Shown here: positions 25,048 to 33,358 of the stretch, piece after piece
How positions within the stretch are numbered: the stretch's first letter is position 1
How the letters are laid out: the number at the start of each line of letters is the position of its first letter
Source: Ga0077560 sp046330435
GTDB taxonomy: Bacteria; Actinomycetota; Thermoleophilia; Miltoncostaeales; Miltoncostaeaceae
Assembly (NCBI GenBank): GCA_046330435.1
Contig: JAXLST010000005.1
Coordinates: 1 to 64,000 of the forward strand
DNA: 64,000 nt
Reading direction: 5' to 3'
Notes under the pieces: generated by a model
What the model saw: only the letters and a program-made list of their open reading frames with translations
The model's database searches: none
What the model was told of the DNA's origin: nothing
Program-made: the position numbers and the translations under genes

Positions 25048-26081
25048 CAGCGCGTGGCCTCCGGCCGCCCGTAGCTGCCCGCCGGGAACCGCAGGCCGGC
25101 GGCGCGCGCGGCGCGGTGCACGATGACGTCCACCGCCGTTGCGGTGGCCAGCGGGCCGTGCAGGAGCATCGCCGGGTTGCGGTGGCGCACCGCCAGCCGG
25201 GCGCCGTCCACCAGCGCGGGGACCGCGAGCAGCGCGTACGGCAGGAACGCCAGCTGGCGGCGGCGGAGCCCGGCGGGCTGCATGTCCGCGCGGGAGGCGT
25301 GGCCGGCGCTCGACTCGGCGTCCACGTAGGTGTTGTTGCGCACCCGCCAGTCGATCTTGCGCCACAGCCCCCGCGGGGTGGTGGCCGCGTGGTGGAGCAC
25401 GTAGTCGCCGCGCAGCACCCCGAACCGCCGGTGCTCGGCGGTCATGAGCATGAACAGGCGGCTCGCGAGCGTGGGGTCGGCCAGGTCCAGGCGCTCGCGC
25501 ACGAGCGAGAGCCGGAAGAAGTGGGACCCGGCGTCGCAGATCGGCATCTCCCGGTTCCACGGCACCTCGAACACCAGGCCGTCCGGGGTCTCCTCCACCA
25601 GGGTGTACCGCTCAAGGAGGTCCGGGACCATCTCGCCGCCGTCCAGCCGGTACAGGAAGTACGAGAACGGGTCGCCGTACCGGTTGGCGTAGTCGGACAG
25701 CGGCGGCTCGCCCGCGGGGCGGCGCATGCCGGCGGTCATGACGTTGTGGACGTCCGGGTGCGCCTCCAGCAGGGCGCGGCGGCGCTCCAGCGCGTCGTGG
25801 CGCACCAGCTCCTCGTCGGCGTCCAGGAAGACGCCCCACTCGCCGGCCGCCTCGCGCAGGCCGATGGCCTTCGCCCGCTCCGGGACCACCCACGGGTTCT
25901 CCAGCACGCGGGCGCCGTGCCGCTCGGCGACCTCGCGGGTGGCGTCGGTGGACCCGCCGTCCACCACCAGGACCTCGACGTCGTCCCGCACCGTCTGCCG
26001 GGCCAGGGCCGCGAGGCACACCTCGAGCGTCCGCGCCGCGTTCAGGGTCGGGATGATCACCGAGATCAGGCCGTGGGGCAC
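25047..26081 (-). CDS. GT2-family glycosyltransferase
   Basis: The 344-residue protein opens with a GT-A domain: LISVIIPTLNAARTLEVCL, VLVVDGGSTDATREVAE, and the metal site FLDADEEL at about residue 88. The pattern is that of WaaE/KdtX-like transferases. A C-terminal hydrophobic segment (about 278-320) probably anchors it to the membrane. GTG 26081 has AGGAG about 6 bases upstream. It is the first gene of a two-gene leftward operon with the flippase, which suggests that both act on the same repeat unit. Confidence 0.87.
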   Translation of the reverse strand: MPHGLISVIIPTLNAARTLEVCLAALARQTVRDDVEVLVVDGGSTDATREVAERHGARVLENPWVVPERAKAIGLREAAGEWGVFLDADEELVRHDALERRRALLEAHPDVHNVMTAGMRRPAGEPPLSDYANRYGDPFSYFLYRLDGGEMVPDLLERYTLVEETPDGLVFEVPWNREMPICDAGSHFFRLSLVRERLDLADPTLASRLFMLMTAEHRRFGVLRGDYVLHHAATTPRGLWRKIDWRVRNNTYVDAESSAGHASRADMQPAGLRRRQLAFLPYALLAVPALVDGARLAVRHRNPAMLLHGPLATATAVDVIVHRAARAAGLRFPAGSYGRPEATR

Positions 26082-26111
26082 CGCACTCCTCGCCGAGAGG
26101 TCGTCCGCGGG

Positions 26112-26117
26112 AGCCTA
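26112..26117 (-). promoter_or_regulatory. -10-like element TAGGCT for the GT2-flippase operon
   Basis: TAGGCT on the minus strand ends 30 bases before GTG 26081. The leader of about 23 nt carries AGGAG. Confidence 0.38.
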
Positions 26118-26190
26118 GCCCAGGAGCCGTCGCCGCCCGGCGCCCCGGGGGCGGCGCACCCGGCCGCCGGGGCGCCGCCCAGGCGGCTTG

Positions 26191-26196
26191 TAGACT
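26191..26196 (+). promoter_or_regulatory. -10-like element TAGACT upstream of the 2-epimerase-like gene
   Basis: TAGACT (context CTTGTAGACTCC) lies 114 bases before ATG 26311 in the 229-base divergent gap. The implied leader is about 108 nt and very GC-rich. The rest of the gap holds only GC-rich sequence. Confidence 0.35.
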
Positions 26197-26310
26197 CCCG
26201 GCGCCCCGAAGCGCCTGCACATGAGGGACACCGAGGTCCCGCGGGCGCCGCCGTTCCCGACCGATGCACCCCCGCCGCGCGGTGCGCGCCGACCTGCGAC
26301 GAGGCCACCG

Positions 26311-27444
26311 ATGCTCTGCGTGATGTACGGAACCACCGGCGAGCTCATCAAGATCGCGCCGCTCATGCTGGAGCTGGAGCGCTCGGGGCGCTCGCACGTG
26401 ACCGTCACCACCGGGCAGCAGCCCGACCAGATCGGCGAGTTCCTCGACGGCTTCGGCCTGCGGCAGCCCACGTACTGGTTCGCCCGCGGGCACCGCGGCC
26501 GCGACCTGCGCCAGAACTGGCACATCCCCGGCTGGCTCGGGCGGGTGTTCTGGACGGCCATCCGCAAACGCGGGACCATGCGCCGCCTGCTGGCCTCCGA
26601 CGGCCGCCCGCCGCTGGTGGTGATCCACGGGGACACCCTCACCACCCTGGTCGCGGCGATCATCGGCCGCGTCATCTGGGGCCTGCCGGTCGCCCACGTG
26701 GAGGCCGGCTACCGCACGGAGACCTGGCGGGAGCCCTTCCCGGAGGAGCTCTGCCGCCGCGGCGCCAGCCGGCTGGCGCGCATCAACTACGCCTCGGGGC
26801 CGCACTGCGCCGACAACCTGCGCCGCGAGCGGACCGTGCGCGGGGACATCGTCGACACGGGCTTCAACACCATCCGCGACGCCGTGATGCTTGCCGCCGA
26901 GTCGGAGCGGCAGGCGTCGGTGGAGGTGCCGGACGAGCCCTTCGGCGTGGTGTCGCTGCACCGCTTCGAGCTGCTCCACCACCAGGACGGCCTGTTCCGC
27001 AGGACGCTGGAGATCCTTCGCGACTCCGCCGAGCACGGCCCGCCGCTGCTGTTCGTGGACCACACGATCACCGCCGGCGTGCTGGAGAACGACGGCCTGG
27101 AGGACCTGTTCACCCCGCGCTTCCGGCGCATCCCCCGGCTGCCGTACTTCGAGTTCATGGGGATCCTGCGCCGCAGCAGCTTCCTGGTGACCGACTCCGG
27201 CGGGAACCAGCAGGAGTGCTGGCAGCTGGGCCACCCGTGCCTGGTGCACCGCCTGCACACCGAGCACGCCGACAGCGAGGACGGCTCGGTGGTGGTGTCC
27301 CGCTTCGACCTGGACGTGCTGCGCCGGTTCCTGGACGGCGGCTGGCGGGACCTGCGGGAGGGCACCAAGGACATCGCCAGCCCCACCGGGCTCATCGTGG
27401 CCGACCTGGAGGCGCGGGGGCATCTCGCGCCGGCGGGGGCCTGA
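26311..27444 (+). CDS. UDP-N-acetylglucosamine 2-epimerase-like protein
   Basis: The 377-residue protein follows the WecB fold: YGTTGELIKIAPLM at the N-terminus, TTGQQPDQ, HGDTLTTLVAA, VAHVEAGYRTETWREPFPEELCRR, VDTGFNTIRDA and TDSGGNQQECWQLGHPCLV. The catalytic Asp (GDT), two Glu (HVEAG and PEE) and a His (SLHRFE) are all in place, so it may make a ManNAc-type nucleotide sugar. The HGDT and SLHRFE contexts differ from housekeeping WecB, so another UDP-HexNAc substrate is possible. ATG 26311 follows GAGG. An upstream ATG (26221) would add an unconserved Pro/Arg-rich tail. The next gene starts 4 bases later. Confidence 0.85.
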   Translation: MLCVMYGTTGELIKIAPLMLELERSGRSHVTVTTGQQPDQIGEFLDGFGLRQPTYWFARGHRGRDLRQNWHIPGWLGRVFWTAIRKRGTMRRLLASDGRPPLVVIHGDTLTTLVAAIIGRVIWGLPVAHVEAGYRTETWREPFPEELCRRGASRLARINYASGPHCADNLRRERTVRGDIVDTGFNTIRDAVMLAAESERQASVEVPDEPFGVVSLHRFELLHHQDGLFRRTLEILRDSAEHGPPLLFVDHTITAGVLENDGLEDLFTPRFRRIPRLPYFEFMGILRRSSFLVTDSGGNQQECWQLGHPCLVHRLHTEHADSEDGSVVVSRFDLDVLRRFLDGGWRDLREGTKDIASPTGLIVADLEARGHLAPAGA

Positions 27445-27448
27445 CCGC

Positions 27449-29644
27449 GTGAGCACCGCGCCGGTGCAGACCACGGAGCGGCGGTACCGGCCGCGGCCCC
27501 TCGAGCTGCTGCTGGCCGTGCTGGCCGCGACGCTGGGCGCCGTGCTGGTGACCTGGCCGCTGGCCCTGCACCTGAACTCCGCGATCCTCGGCAGCGGCGG
27601 CGACGCCCTGGGGGCGATCTGGTGGATCTGGCGCGCGGCCGACCACGGCATCCCGCTGCTGGGCGAGACCCGCCACACCGACATCGGCGCGCCGTTCGGC
27701 TTCGCCGAGGGCAACGGCGTGAACGTCATCTGGGCGCTGGTGGGGGTCCCCACCGTCCTGGCGGCCGAGGTCATCGGCGAGCTGCCCGCGTACAACCTGA
27801 TGATCCTGTTCGGCCTGGCCTCCGCCGCCGTCGCCATGTACCTGCTGGTGCGGCGCCTCGGGGCGCGCCCGTGGGCCGGTGCCTGGGCGGGCCTGGTGTA
27901 CATGGTCTTCCCGTGGCACCTGGAGAAGGCCCAGGGCCACGGCGCCCTGGCGACGATCTACCTGTTCCCCGCGCTGCTGTGGGCCGGGCTGCTGTGGTAC
28001 GAGCGCCCCACGAAGCGCCGCGCCGCCCTGCTGGGCGCCGTGAACCTGCTGCTGTGGCTCGTGGCCGGCTACTACGGCGTCGTGGGCGGCGTCGGGACGC
28101 TGGCGCTCCTGGTGCTGTCGCTGCACCGCCACTCGGGTGAGCTGGGCCTGCGGCGGGCCCTCGGGCGCCTGGGCCTCGCGGTGGGGGCCATGGCCGTGGC
28201 CGCGGTGTTCACCGCCGTGCTCGTGCGCCTGGGCGCGGGGCCGGCGAGCACCCTCCCGGACCGCACCGACGTCGAGCTGTCGACCTACGGCGCCCGCCTG
28301 CACGAGTACCTGGTGCCGTCGTACAGCAACGTCGTGCTGGAGGACGACATCGGCCGATGGGTGCTGGACCGGATGCACGGCAGCAACCCGTCGGAGGCGA
28401 CGCTGTTCCTGGGGTACCTCACCCTGCTGCTCGCCGCCGGGTTCTTCGTATTCGGGCGGGCGCGGCGGGCGTTCGGCCTGGAGGGCCGGTACGCGGCGGC
28501 GATCCTGCCGTGGGTGGCGCTGGTGGCCGTGGCTTGCACGCTGCCGAGCCCCGTGGACGTCGCCGGCGCCGAGGTGACCAGCCCGTCGGGCGTCATCCAC
28601 GCGCTGGTGCCGTCGTTCCGGGTCCCCACCCGTTTCATGCCGCTGGTCATCGGGTGCCTCATCCCCGCGGCGGCGCTCATGCTCGATTGGCTCATCGCCG
28701 CGGCGGGCCGGGCGGCCGCGCCGCGCGGTGCCGTGGCGCACGCGGGCGCGATGGGTGCCGTGGCCGTGGTGGCCGGCACGTTCAGCTTCCTGGAGCTGTC
28801 CACGAACCCCCCGGCCAACGTGAACCGCGTGGACCGGGTGCCCGCCGAGTACGCGGCCCTGCGGTCGGTGCCGCGGGGCGTCCTGGCCGAGTACCCGCTG
28901 TATCCGGCGGCGGCGGCGATGAACTCCGACTACCTGTTCTGGCAGCGCGTCCACGGGCGCCCGCTGCTCACCGGCGGCGCGGACGACACGTATGCCACCG
29001 CCGTGCGCGACAGCCTCGTGAACCCCGCCGACCCCACCACCCAGCGCGTGCTGGCGCTGCTGGGCGTGACCGGCGCGGTCGTGCGGCAGCCCATCGCGGT
29101 GCCCCCCGTGGTGGTGCCCGACGACCTGGGCCCCGGCATGGTGAAGGTGCCGCAGCCCGGCGGCGGCAACCCGGTGTGGCGCGTGGTCGCCGAGCCGGCC
29201 GAGGCGTTCGCGGTGTTCGAGGGCGGCTTCGGCCCCGCGGAGATCCCGGGGCCCCGGTCGACGGCGCGCTGGATGGGCGCGGACGGCCTGGTGACCCTGT
29301 ACGCGACGGTGGCGGGCACCTACCGCGCCGAGTTCCCGGTGTCGTCGTACGGCCCGCAGCGGGCCGTCACGTTCACGGGGACCGACGCGGCCACGGTGAC
29401 CCTCTCCAGCCAGAAGGTGGTCCTGTCGGTGACCCTGCCGAAGGGCTTCTCGCACGTCACGGTCACGACGGACCCGGGGCCGCAGGCCCTCCCGGACGGC
29501 CGGATGGCCACGATCTACATGGGGAACTGGCGCCTGGAGCGCCTCACCGGCGGCGGAAGCGCCGGGCCGGCGGTCACCGCGGCGCCCGAGGCGCCCCCGG
29601 CGGACGTCGTCCGGGCCGCGCTGCCGGCCCCGTCCGGCGGCTGA
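27449..29644 (+). CDS. large GT-C-like integral membrane protein, possible polyprenyl-linked glycosyltransferase
   Basis: The 731-residue protein has about 10 to 12 membrane helices in residues 17-460 and a soluble C-terminal region (about 470-731) expected outside the membrane. The first extracytoplasmic loop has GGDALGAIWWIWR and later HTDIGAPFGF, resembling the acidic first loop of GT-C enzymes that use polyprenyl-phosphate sugars. GTG 27449 is 4 bases after the epimerase-like gene, so the two are co-transcribed. Transfer of an unusual sugar on the outer face is the most likely role. I cannot name a family with certainty. Confidence 0.7.
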   Translation: MSTAPVQTTERRYRPRPLELLLAVLAATLGAVLVTWPLALHLNSAILGSGGDALGAIWWIWRAADHGIPLLGETRHTDIGAPFGFAEGNGVNVIWALVGVPTVLAAEVIGELPAYNLMILFGLASAAVAMYLLVRRLGARPWAGAWAGLVYMVFPWHLEKAQGHGALATIYLFPALLWAGLLWYERPTKRRAALLGAVNLLLWLVAGYYGVVGGVGTLALLVLSLHRHSGELGLRRALGRLGLAVGAMAVAAVFTAVLVRLGAGPASTLPDRTDVELSTYGARLHEYLVPSYSNVVLEDDIGRWVLDRMHGSNPSEATLFLGYLTLLLAAGFFVFGRARRAFGLEGRYAAAILPWVALVAVACTLPSPVDVAGAEVTSPSGVIHALVPSFRVPTRFMPLVIGCLIPAAALMLDWLIAAAGRAAAPRGAVAHAGAMGAVAVVAGTFSFLELSTNPPANVNRVDRVPAEYAALRSVPRGVLAEYPLYPAAAAMNSDYLFWQRVHGRPLLTGGADDTYATAVRDSLVNPADPTTQRVLALLGVTGAVVRQPIAVPPVVVPDDLGPGMVKVPQPGGGNPVWRVVAEPAEAFAVFEGGFGPAEIPGPRSTARWMGADGLVTLYATVAGTYRAEFPVSSYGPQRAVTFTGTDAATVTLSSQKVVLSVTLPKGFSHVTVTTDPGPQALPDGRMATIYMGNWRLERLTGGGSAGPAVTAAPEAPPADVVRAALPAPSGG

Positions 29645-29667
29645 ACCGGCCGCAACCAACCGCCCGG

Positions 29668-29673
29668 TAGGCT
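29668..29673 (+). promoter_or_regulatory. -10-like element TAGGCT upstream of the SDR epimerase
   Basis: TAGGCT lies 37 bases before GTG 29711. The leader carries AGGAGGG at 29699-29705, a strong ribosome-binding site. Confidence 0.4.
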
Positions 29674-29710
29674 CCGCGCCGTTTCCGGGATCCGATCAGG
29701 AGGGTCGCGC

Positions 29711-30697
29711 GTGAAGAAGGTGGGCGTCACCGGGGTTGCCGGCTTCGTCGGGGCGAACCTCGCCGACCGGCTGCTGGCCGACGGCTACGAGGTGATCGGC
29801 GTCGACGACCTGTCGACCGGGTCCCTCGACAACCTGGACCTCGCGCTCCCGCACCCGTCGTTCCGGTTCATCCAGATGGACTGCTCCGACGCGGACGCCC
29901 TCATGACGGCGTTCGACGGGGTCGACGGGATCATCCACCTGGCCGCGAAGAAGATCCCGCGGTACAGCGGGGCCCTGGCCACGCTGGAGGAGAACGTCGC
30001 CGGGATGCACGCCGCCACGAAGGTCGCGCTGGCGTTCGACGCCGACCTGGTGGTGGCCTCCACCTCCGACGTCTACGGCAACGCGCCGCTGCCGTTCGTG
30101 GAGGACGGCCCCATCGTGCTGGGCCCGCCCACGACCCGCCGCTGGGCGTACGCGGTCTCCAAGCTCTACGACGAGCACATCGGCCTGGCGCTGGCCGAGG
30201 AGAAGGGCCTCAAGATCACGATCCTGCGGCTGTTCGGCTCGTACGGCCCGCGGAACCACCCCAGCTGGTGGGGCGGCCCGCAGGCGGCGTTCATCGAGAC
30301 GCTGCTGGACGGCGGCACGATCGACATCCACAGCGACGGGATGCAGATCCGCAGCTTCACGTTCGTCACCGACACCGTCGACGGGTTCGTGCGCGCCCTG
30401 GAGCGCCCCCAGGCCCGCGGGCACGTCATCAACCTGGGCGGTGACACCCCCAGCACGATCGTGTCCCTGGCGGAGCTGGTGCACGAGGCCCTGGGCATCG
30501 AGGAGTTCCGCGCCCAGTTCATCCCGTACTCGGCGCTGCCCGGGAACTACCAGGACGTCCGCGAGCGCGTCCCGGACATGACCAAGGTGCGCGAGCTGCT
30601 GGAGTTCCAGCCGCAGGTGGACCTGCGCGAGGGGCTGCGCCGCACCGTGGAGTGGCACCTGGCCCGCCGCGAGCGGCTGAAGGCCGCCGGGAGCTGA
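29711..30697 (+). CDS. NAD-dependent nucleotide-sugar epimerase/dehydratase (extended SDR)
   Basis: The 328-residue protein has the Rossmann motif GVAGFVGANL, the GVDDLSTGS loop that binds NAD, the Ser-Thr pair in ASTSDVYGN, the catalytic YAVSK and the RSFTFVTDTVDGF segment usual for UDP-glucose 4-epimerase-like enzymes. It acts on a nucleotide sugar in the cytoplasm. Product and substrate are not certain; UDP-hexose 4-epimerase or a GDP-sugar epimerase are both possible. AGGAGGG supports GTG 29711. It ends at a hairpin shared with the convergent propeller gene. Confidence 0.85.
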   Translation: MKKVGVTGVAGFVGANLADRLLADGYEVIGVDDLSTGSLDNLDLALPHPSFRFIQMDCSDADALMTAFDGVDGIIHLAAKKIPRYSGALATLEENVAGMHAATKVALAFDADLVVASTSDVYGNAPLPFVEDGPIVLGPPTTRRWAYAVSKLYDEHIGLALAEEKGLKITILRLFGSYGPRNHPSWWGGPQAAFIETLLDGGTIDIHSDGMQIRSFTFVTDTVDGFVRALERPQARGHVINLGGDTPSTIVSLAELVHEALGIEEFRAQFIPYSALPGNYQDVRERVPDMTKVRELLEFQPQVDLREGLRRTVEWHLARRERLKAAGS

Positions 30698-30705
30698 GCC
30701 CGCAG

Positions 30706-30732
30706 GGGCGGGGCGGCCGGTCCGCCCCGCCC
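30706..30732. terminator. strong hairpin between convergent genes
   Basis: GGGCGGGGCGG (30706-30716) pairs perfectly over 11 bases with CCGCCCCGCCC (30722-30732) around a 5-base loop. It lies in the 37-base gap between the SDR epimerase and the leftward propeller gene and can serve both as terminator. No T-run is present. Confidence 0.6.
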
Positions 30733-30734
30733 GG

Positions 30735-33326
30735 CTACCTCCGGGGGGCCGCCCCGCAGGTGCCGAGGGCCCGCAGGTAGACGCGGGCGAAGTCGGTGCC
30801 ACCCCCCGCTCCGGACGCGGCCGGGGCGGTGCTGGAGAACGCGATGCACCGCAGGTCCGGGTCGGCGCCCGGGCGGCCGTTCTCGGTGATCCCCACCAGA
30901 CGGCCCCGCGGGCCGGTCGCCCGGCTCACGCCGATGGTGCGGCGCAGGGCGAGGTCGCGCACGAAGACATCCGCGGCACCGTTGCCGTCTCCCGGCACCA
31001 GGTTCGCCGCCTCCGAGACGAACAGCACCCGCCGGCCGTCGCCGGAGATCACCGGCAGGCTCGATGCGCCCGCGCCCTTCACGCCCCCGGTCGCGCGGCT
31101 CACCAGGGTCGTCCTGCCCCGCACCAGGTCGCGCACGAACACGTCCCCGGTGGTGTCGGTGTCCCCGGCCGCCATCCCCGCGGCCGTCGAGACGAACGCG
31201 ACCCGGGTGCCGTCGGCGTTCAGCGACGGGGCGAACGAGGCGCCCCCCACCGCCGGTGCGGCGCCGCGGTCGGGGCGGCTGGCGAGCAGCCGGCGATGGG
31301 TCCGCCGGTCCCACACCCACACGTCGTCGGCCGGGTGGTCCTCCATGCGTCCGGGGATCACCGTCCAGCGCTGGTAGGCGATGCGCAGCCCGTCGGCGGA
31401 AACCGCCGGGGACCCGCCGGGCGCCACCCGCGCCATGCGGCCGGTGCTGAGGTTCCGCACCCACACGCGGTCCGGGCCGAACCGGCCGAAGGCGGTGAAC
31501 GCGAGGATCGTCCCGTCGGCGCTCAGTGCGGGCTCCCCCGAGCGGAGGGCACCGGGTGCGCGGACCGCCGAGGCGCGATCCGTCGCGCGGCGCCAGACCA
31601 TGACCACACCCCGGTCCTGGTCGGGTGTCGCCCCGAGGTTCACCGCCCTGGTCGTGAACGCGACACGCGATCCGTCGGCGCTGACGACCGGGCTCCCGGA
31701 GTCCCCGTCGCCCGGCGCCCCGCGATGGGACCGGCTGATGAGACGCGTCGTCCCGAGCCGGGTGTCGCGCAGGAACACCTGGGCATATGCGCTCCCGTCC
31801 CCCGGCAGGAGCCCGTCGCTCTGGGAGGTGAAGACGACGAACCTCCCGTCGGCGCTCACGACGCGCCCCCCGTTCACCGGCGCCTGGTCGGGCATCCCGG
31901 TTCCGGGCTGACGAGGGTACGCGAACGTGGCGGGGAACGACAGCGTGCTGTCATCGACGCGCTGCGCCGCCGCCGGCAGCCGGCGGCCCGACGGAAGCGA
32001 GGCGCGCACGGTGGCGCCGCCGGCGGTCCGCCGCACGTAGACCTGGCGGCGGTCCGACGCCCCGCCGCTCACCACACCGCGGCCCGGTCCGTCGAACGCG
32101 ACCGCGGTGCCGTCGCCCGAGATCGACGCGAAGATGCCGGTTCTCGGATCTCCGATCGCGCCCGAGCTGAGCCCGGCCGCCACCAAGGTGCGCCCGGATG
32201 GGACGTCCCGGATGTGCACCTGGTCGCCTCCGCCGAATCCACCGGGCTCCAGGCCCGAGGCTCCGCGGAACGCAACGCGCGCGCCGTCGTCGCTGATCGA
32301 CAGACCGGTCACCCATCCGCCGGACAGCCGGCCGGGATCGTCATCGGCGACACTCACCGCGCGTAGCGGCTCTCCCTCGCGCCACAGGTAGGCCCGGACG
32401 AAGTTGAGCTTCGGGTTGAAGTCGAGGACGGGGTCGCCGAACCCGAGGTAGCCGCTCGAGGTGAATGCGACGGCCCGCCCGTCGCGGGAGATCTGCACGA
32501 GCCCCGTGGAGGTGGTCACCTGCGTGAGGGTGTCGCCCGCCAGGTCGCGCAGGTACCCGCCCCTGAAGGCCGCCCCGCCCAATACCCGTGGCGTGACGTA
32601 CGCGATGCGGCTGCCGTCGGCCGAGATGGAGGGCCCGCCCCCGGTGGTCGGCACCCCGGATGCGCCCGTCGCCCGGCTCATCAGCGCGGTGGACGCGGCC
32701 CCAGTCGCGGGGAGCACGCGCGCGTAGACGTCCGAGAGGCCGTTGCCGTCCGCCGGGTCGATGGCGGCCGCCGTGCCGAACACCACCTGCACGGCCCGGG
32801 AGTCCCCGTCGCCGGTGACGGTGAGGTCCGGGTCCGCGGAGGCCTCCGCGAGCTGCCCGCCGGCGTCGTCCACGGACGCGCGGGTCACGGCCCCGTCCTG
32901 CCAGACGAAGACGTCGGCGACCCCGTTGGTGTCCCCGTCGACCAGGTTCGCCGCGGTGCTGGTGAAGGCCACCGCCGAGCCGTCCCCGCTCACCGCGGGG
33001 GTGGTGCAGTCACCGTCGCCCGCGACGCCGTTCGCGCGGTCGAGCAGCACGGTGCTCCCGGCGACCGTGTCCCGCAGGAAGCAGTGCTGCAGGGCGTCGT
33101 GCACCGGCACGGGATCCAGGCCGTCGGACGCCGAGGTGAACACCACGTACCGCCCGTCGGTGCTGAGCGCCCGGCCCGGCCCCAGGAGGCTCTGGGCGAT
33201 TCCCGGGGACAGCGCGGCGCTCCCGGTGGGCCGGCTCACCAGCACCGTCGCCCCGGGGGGCGCGGCCGCCGCGCCCGCGGGCACGGCCAGCAGCATCAGC
33301 GCGAGGACCAGCGGACGCCTGGGCAC
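30735..33326 (-). CDS. secreted TolB-like beta-propeller protein
   Basis: The 863-residue product starts at GTG 33326 with a signal peptide (VPRRPLVLALMLLAVPAGAAAA). It then consists of repeated units carrying the signature SxDGxxVAFTSxAxxLVxGDxNGxxDVFVxD, seen at least eight times (for example AVSGDGSAVAFTSTAANLV, SISADGSRIAYV, VVSADGRFVVFTS). This is the PD40/TolB-like WD40 pattern. Two seven-bladed propellers would fit the length. It is probably exported or surface-bound and binds protein or glycan; no catalytic residue can be named. It lies 32 bases downstream of a paralogue, and the pair looks like a duplication. Confidence 0.85.
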   Translation of the reverse strand: MPRRPLVLALMLLAVPAGAAAAPPGATVLVSRPTGSAALSPGIAQSLLGPGRALSTDGRYVVFTSASDGLDPVPVHDALQHCFLRDTVAGSTVLLDRANGVAGDGDCTTPAVSGDGSAVAFTSTAANLVDGDTNGVADVFVWQDGAVTRASVDDAGGQLAEASADPDLTVTGDGDSRAVQVVFGTAAAIDPADGNGLSDVYARVLPATGAASTALMSRATGASGVPTTGGGPSISADGSRIAYVTPRVLGGAAFRGGYLRDLAGDTLTQVTTSTGLVQISRDGRAVAFTSSGYLGFGDPVLDFNPKLNFVRAYLWREGEPLRAVSVADDDPGRLSGGWVTGLSISDDGARVAFRGASGLEPGGFGGGDQVHIRDVPSGRTLVAAGLSSGAIGDPRTGIFASISGDGTAVAFDGPGRGVVSGGASDRRQVYVRRTAGGATVRASLPSGRRLPAAAQRVDDSTLSFPATFAYPRQPGTGMPDQAPVNGGRVVSADGRFVVFTSQSDGLLPGDGSAYAQVFLRDTRLGTTRLISRSHRGAPGDGDSGSPVVSADGSRVAFTTRAVNLGATPDQDRGVVMVWRRATDRASAVRAPGALRSGEPALSADGTILAFTAFGRFGPDRVWVRNLSTGRMARVAPGGSPAVSADGLRIAYQRWTVIPGRMEDHPADDVWVWDRRTHRRLLASRPDRGAAPAVGGASFAPSLNADGTRVAFVSTAAGMAAGDTDTTGDVFVRDLVRGRTTLVSRATGGVKGAGASSLPVISGDGRRVLFVSEAANLVPGDGNGAADVFVRDLALRRTIGVSRATGPRGRLVGITENGRPGADPDLRCIAFSSTAPAASGAGGGTDFARVYLRALGTCGAAPRR

Positions 33327-33358
33327 GCCCCGGACCCTCGCACCTCCCCCCGCCGCGG

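Noticed and set aside
26082..26310. A start for the epimerase-like protein at ATG 26221
   Set aside because: The added 30 residues are Pro/Arg-rich and outside the family. ATG 26311 has GAGG upstream and leads directly into the first conserved strand.
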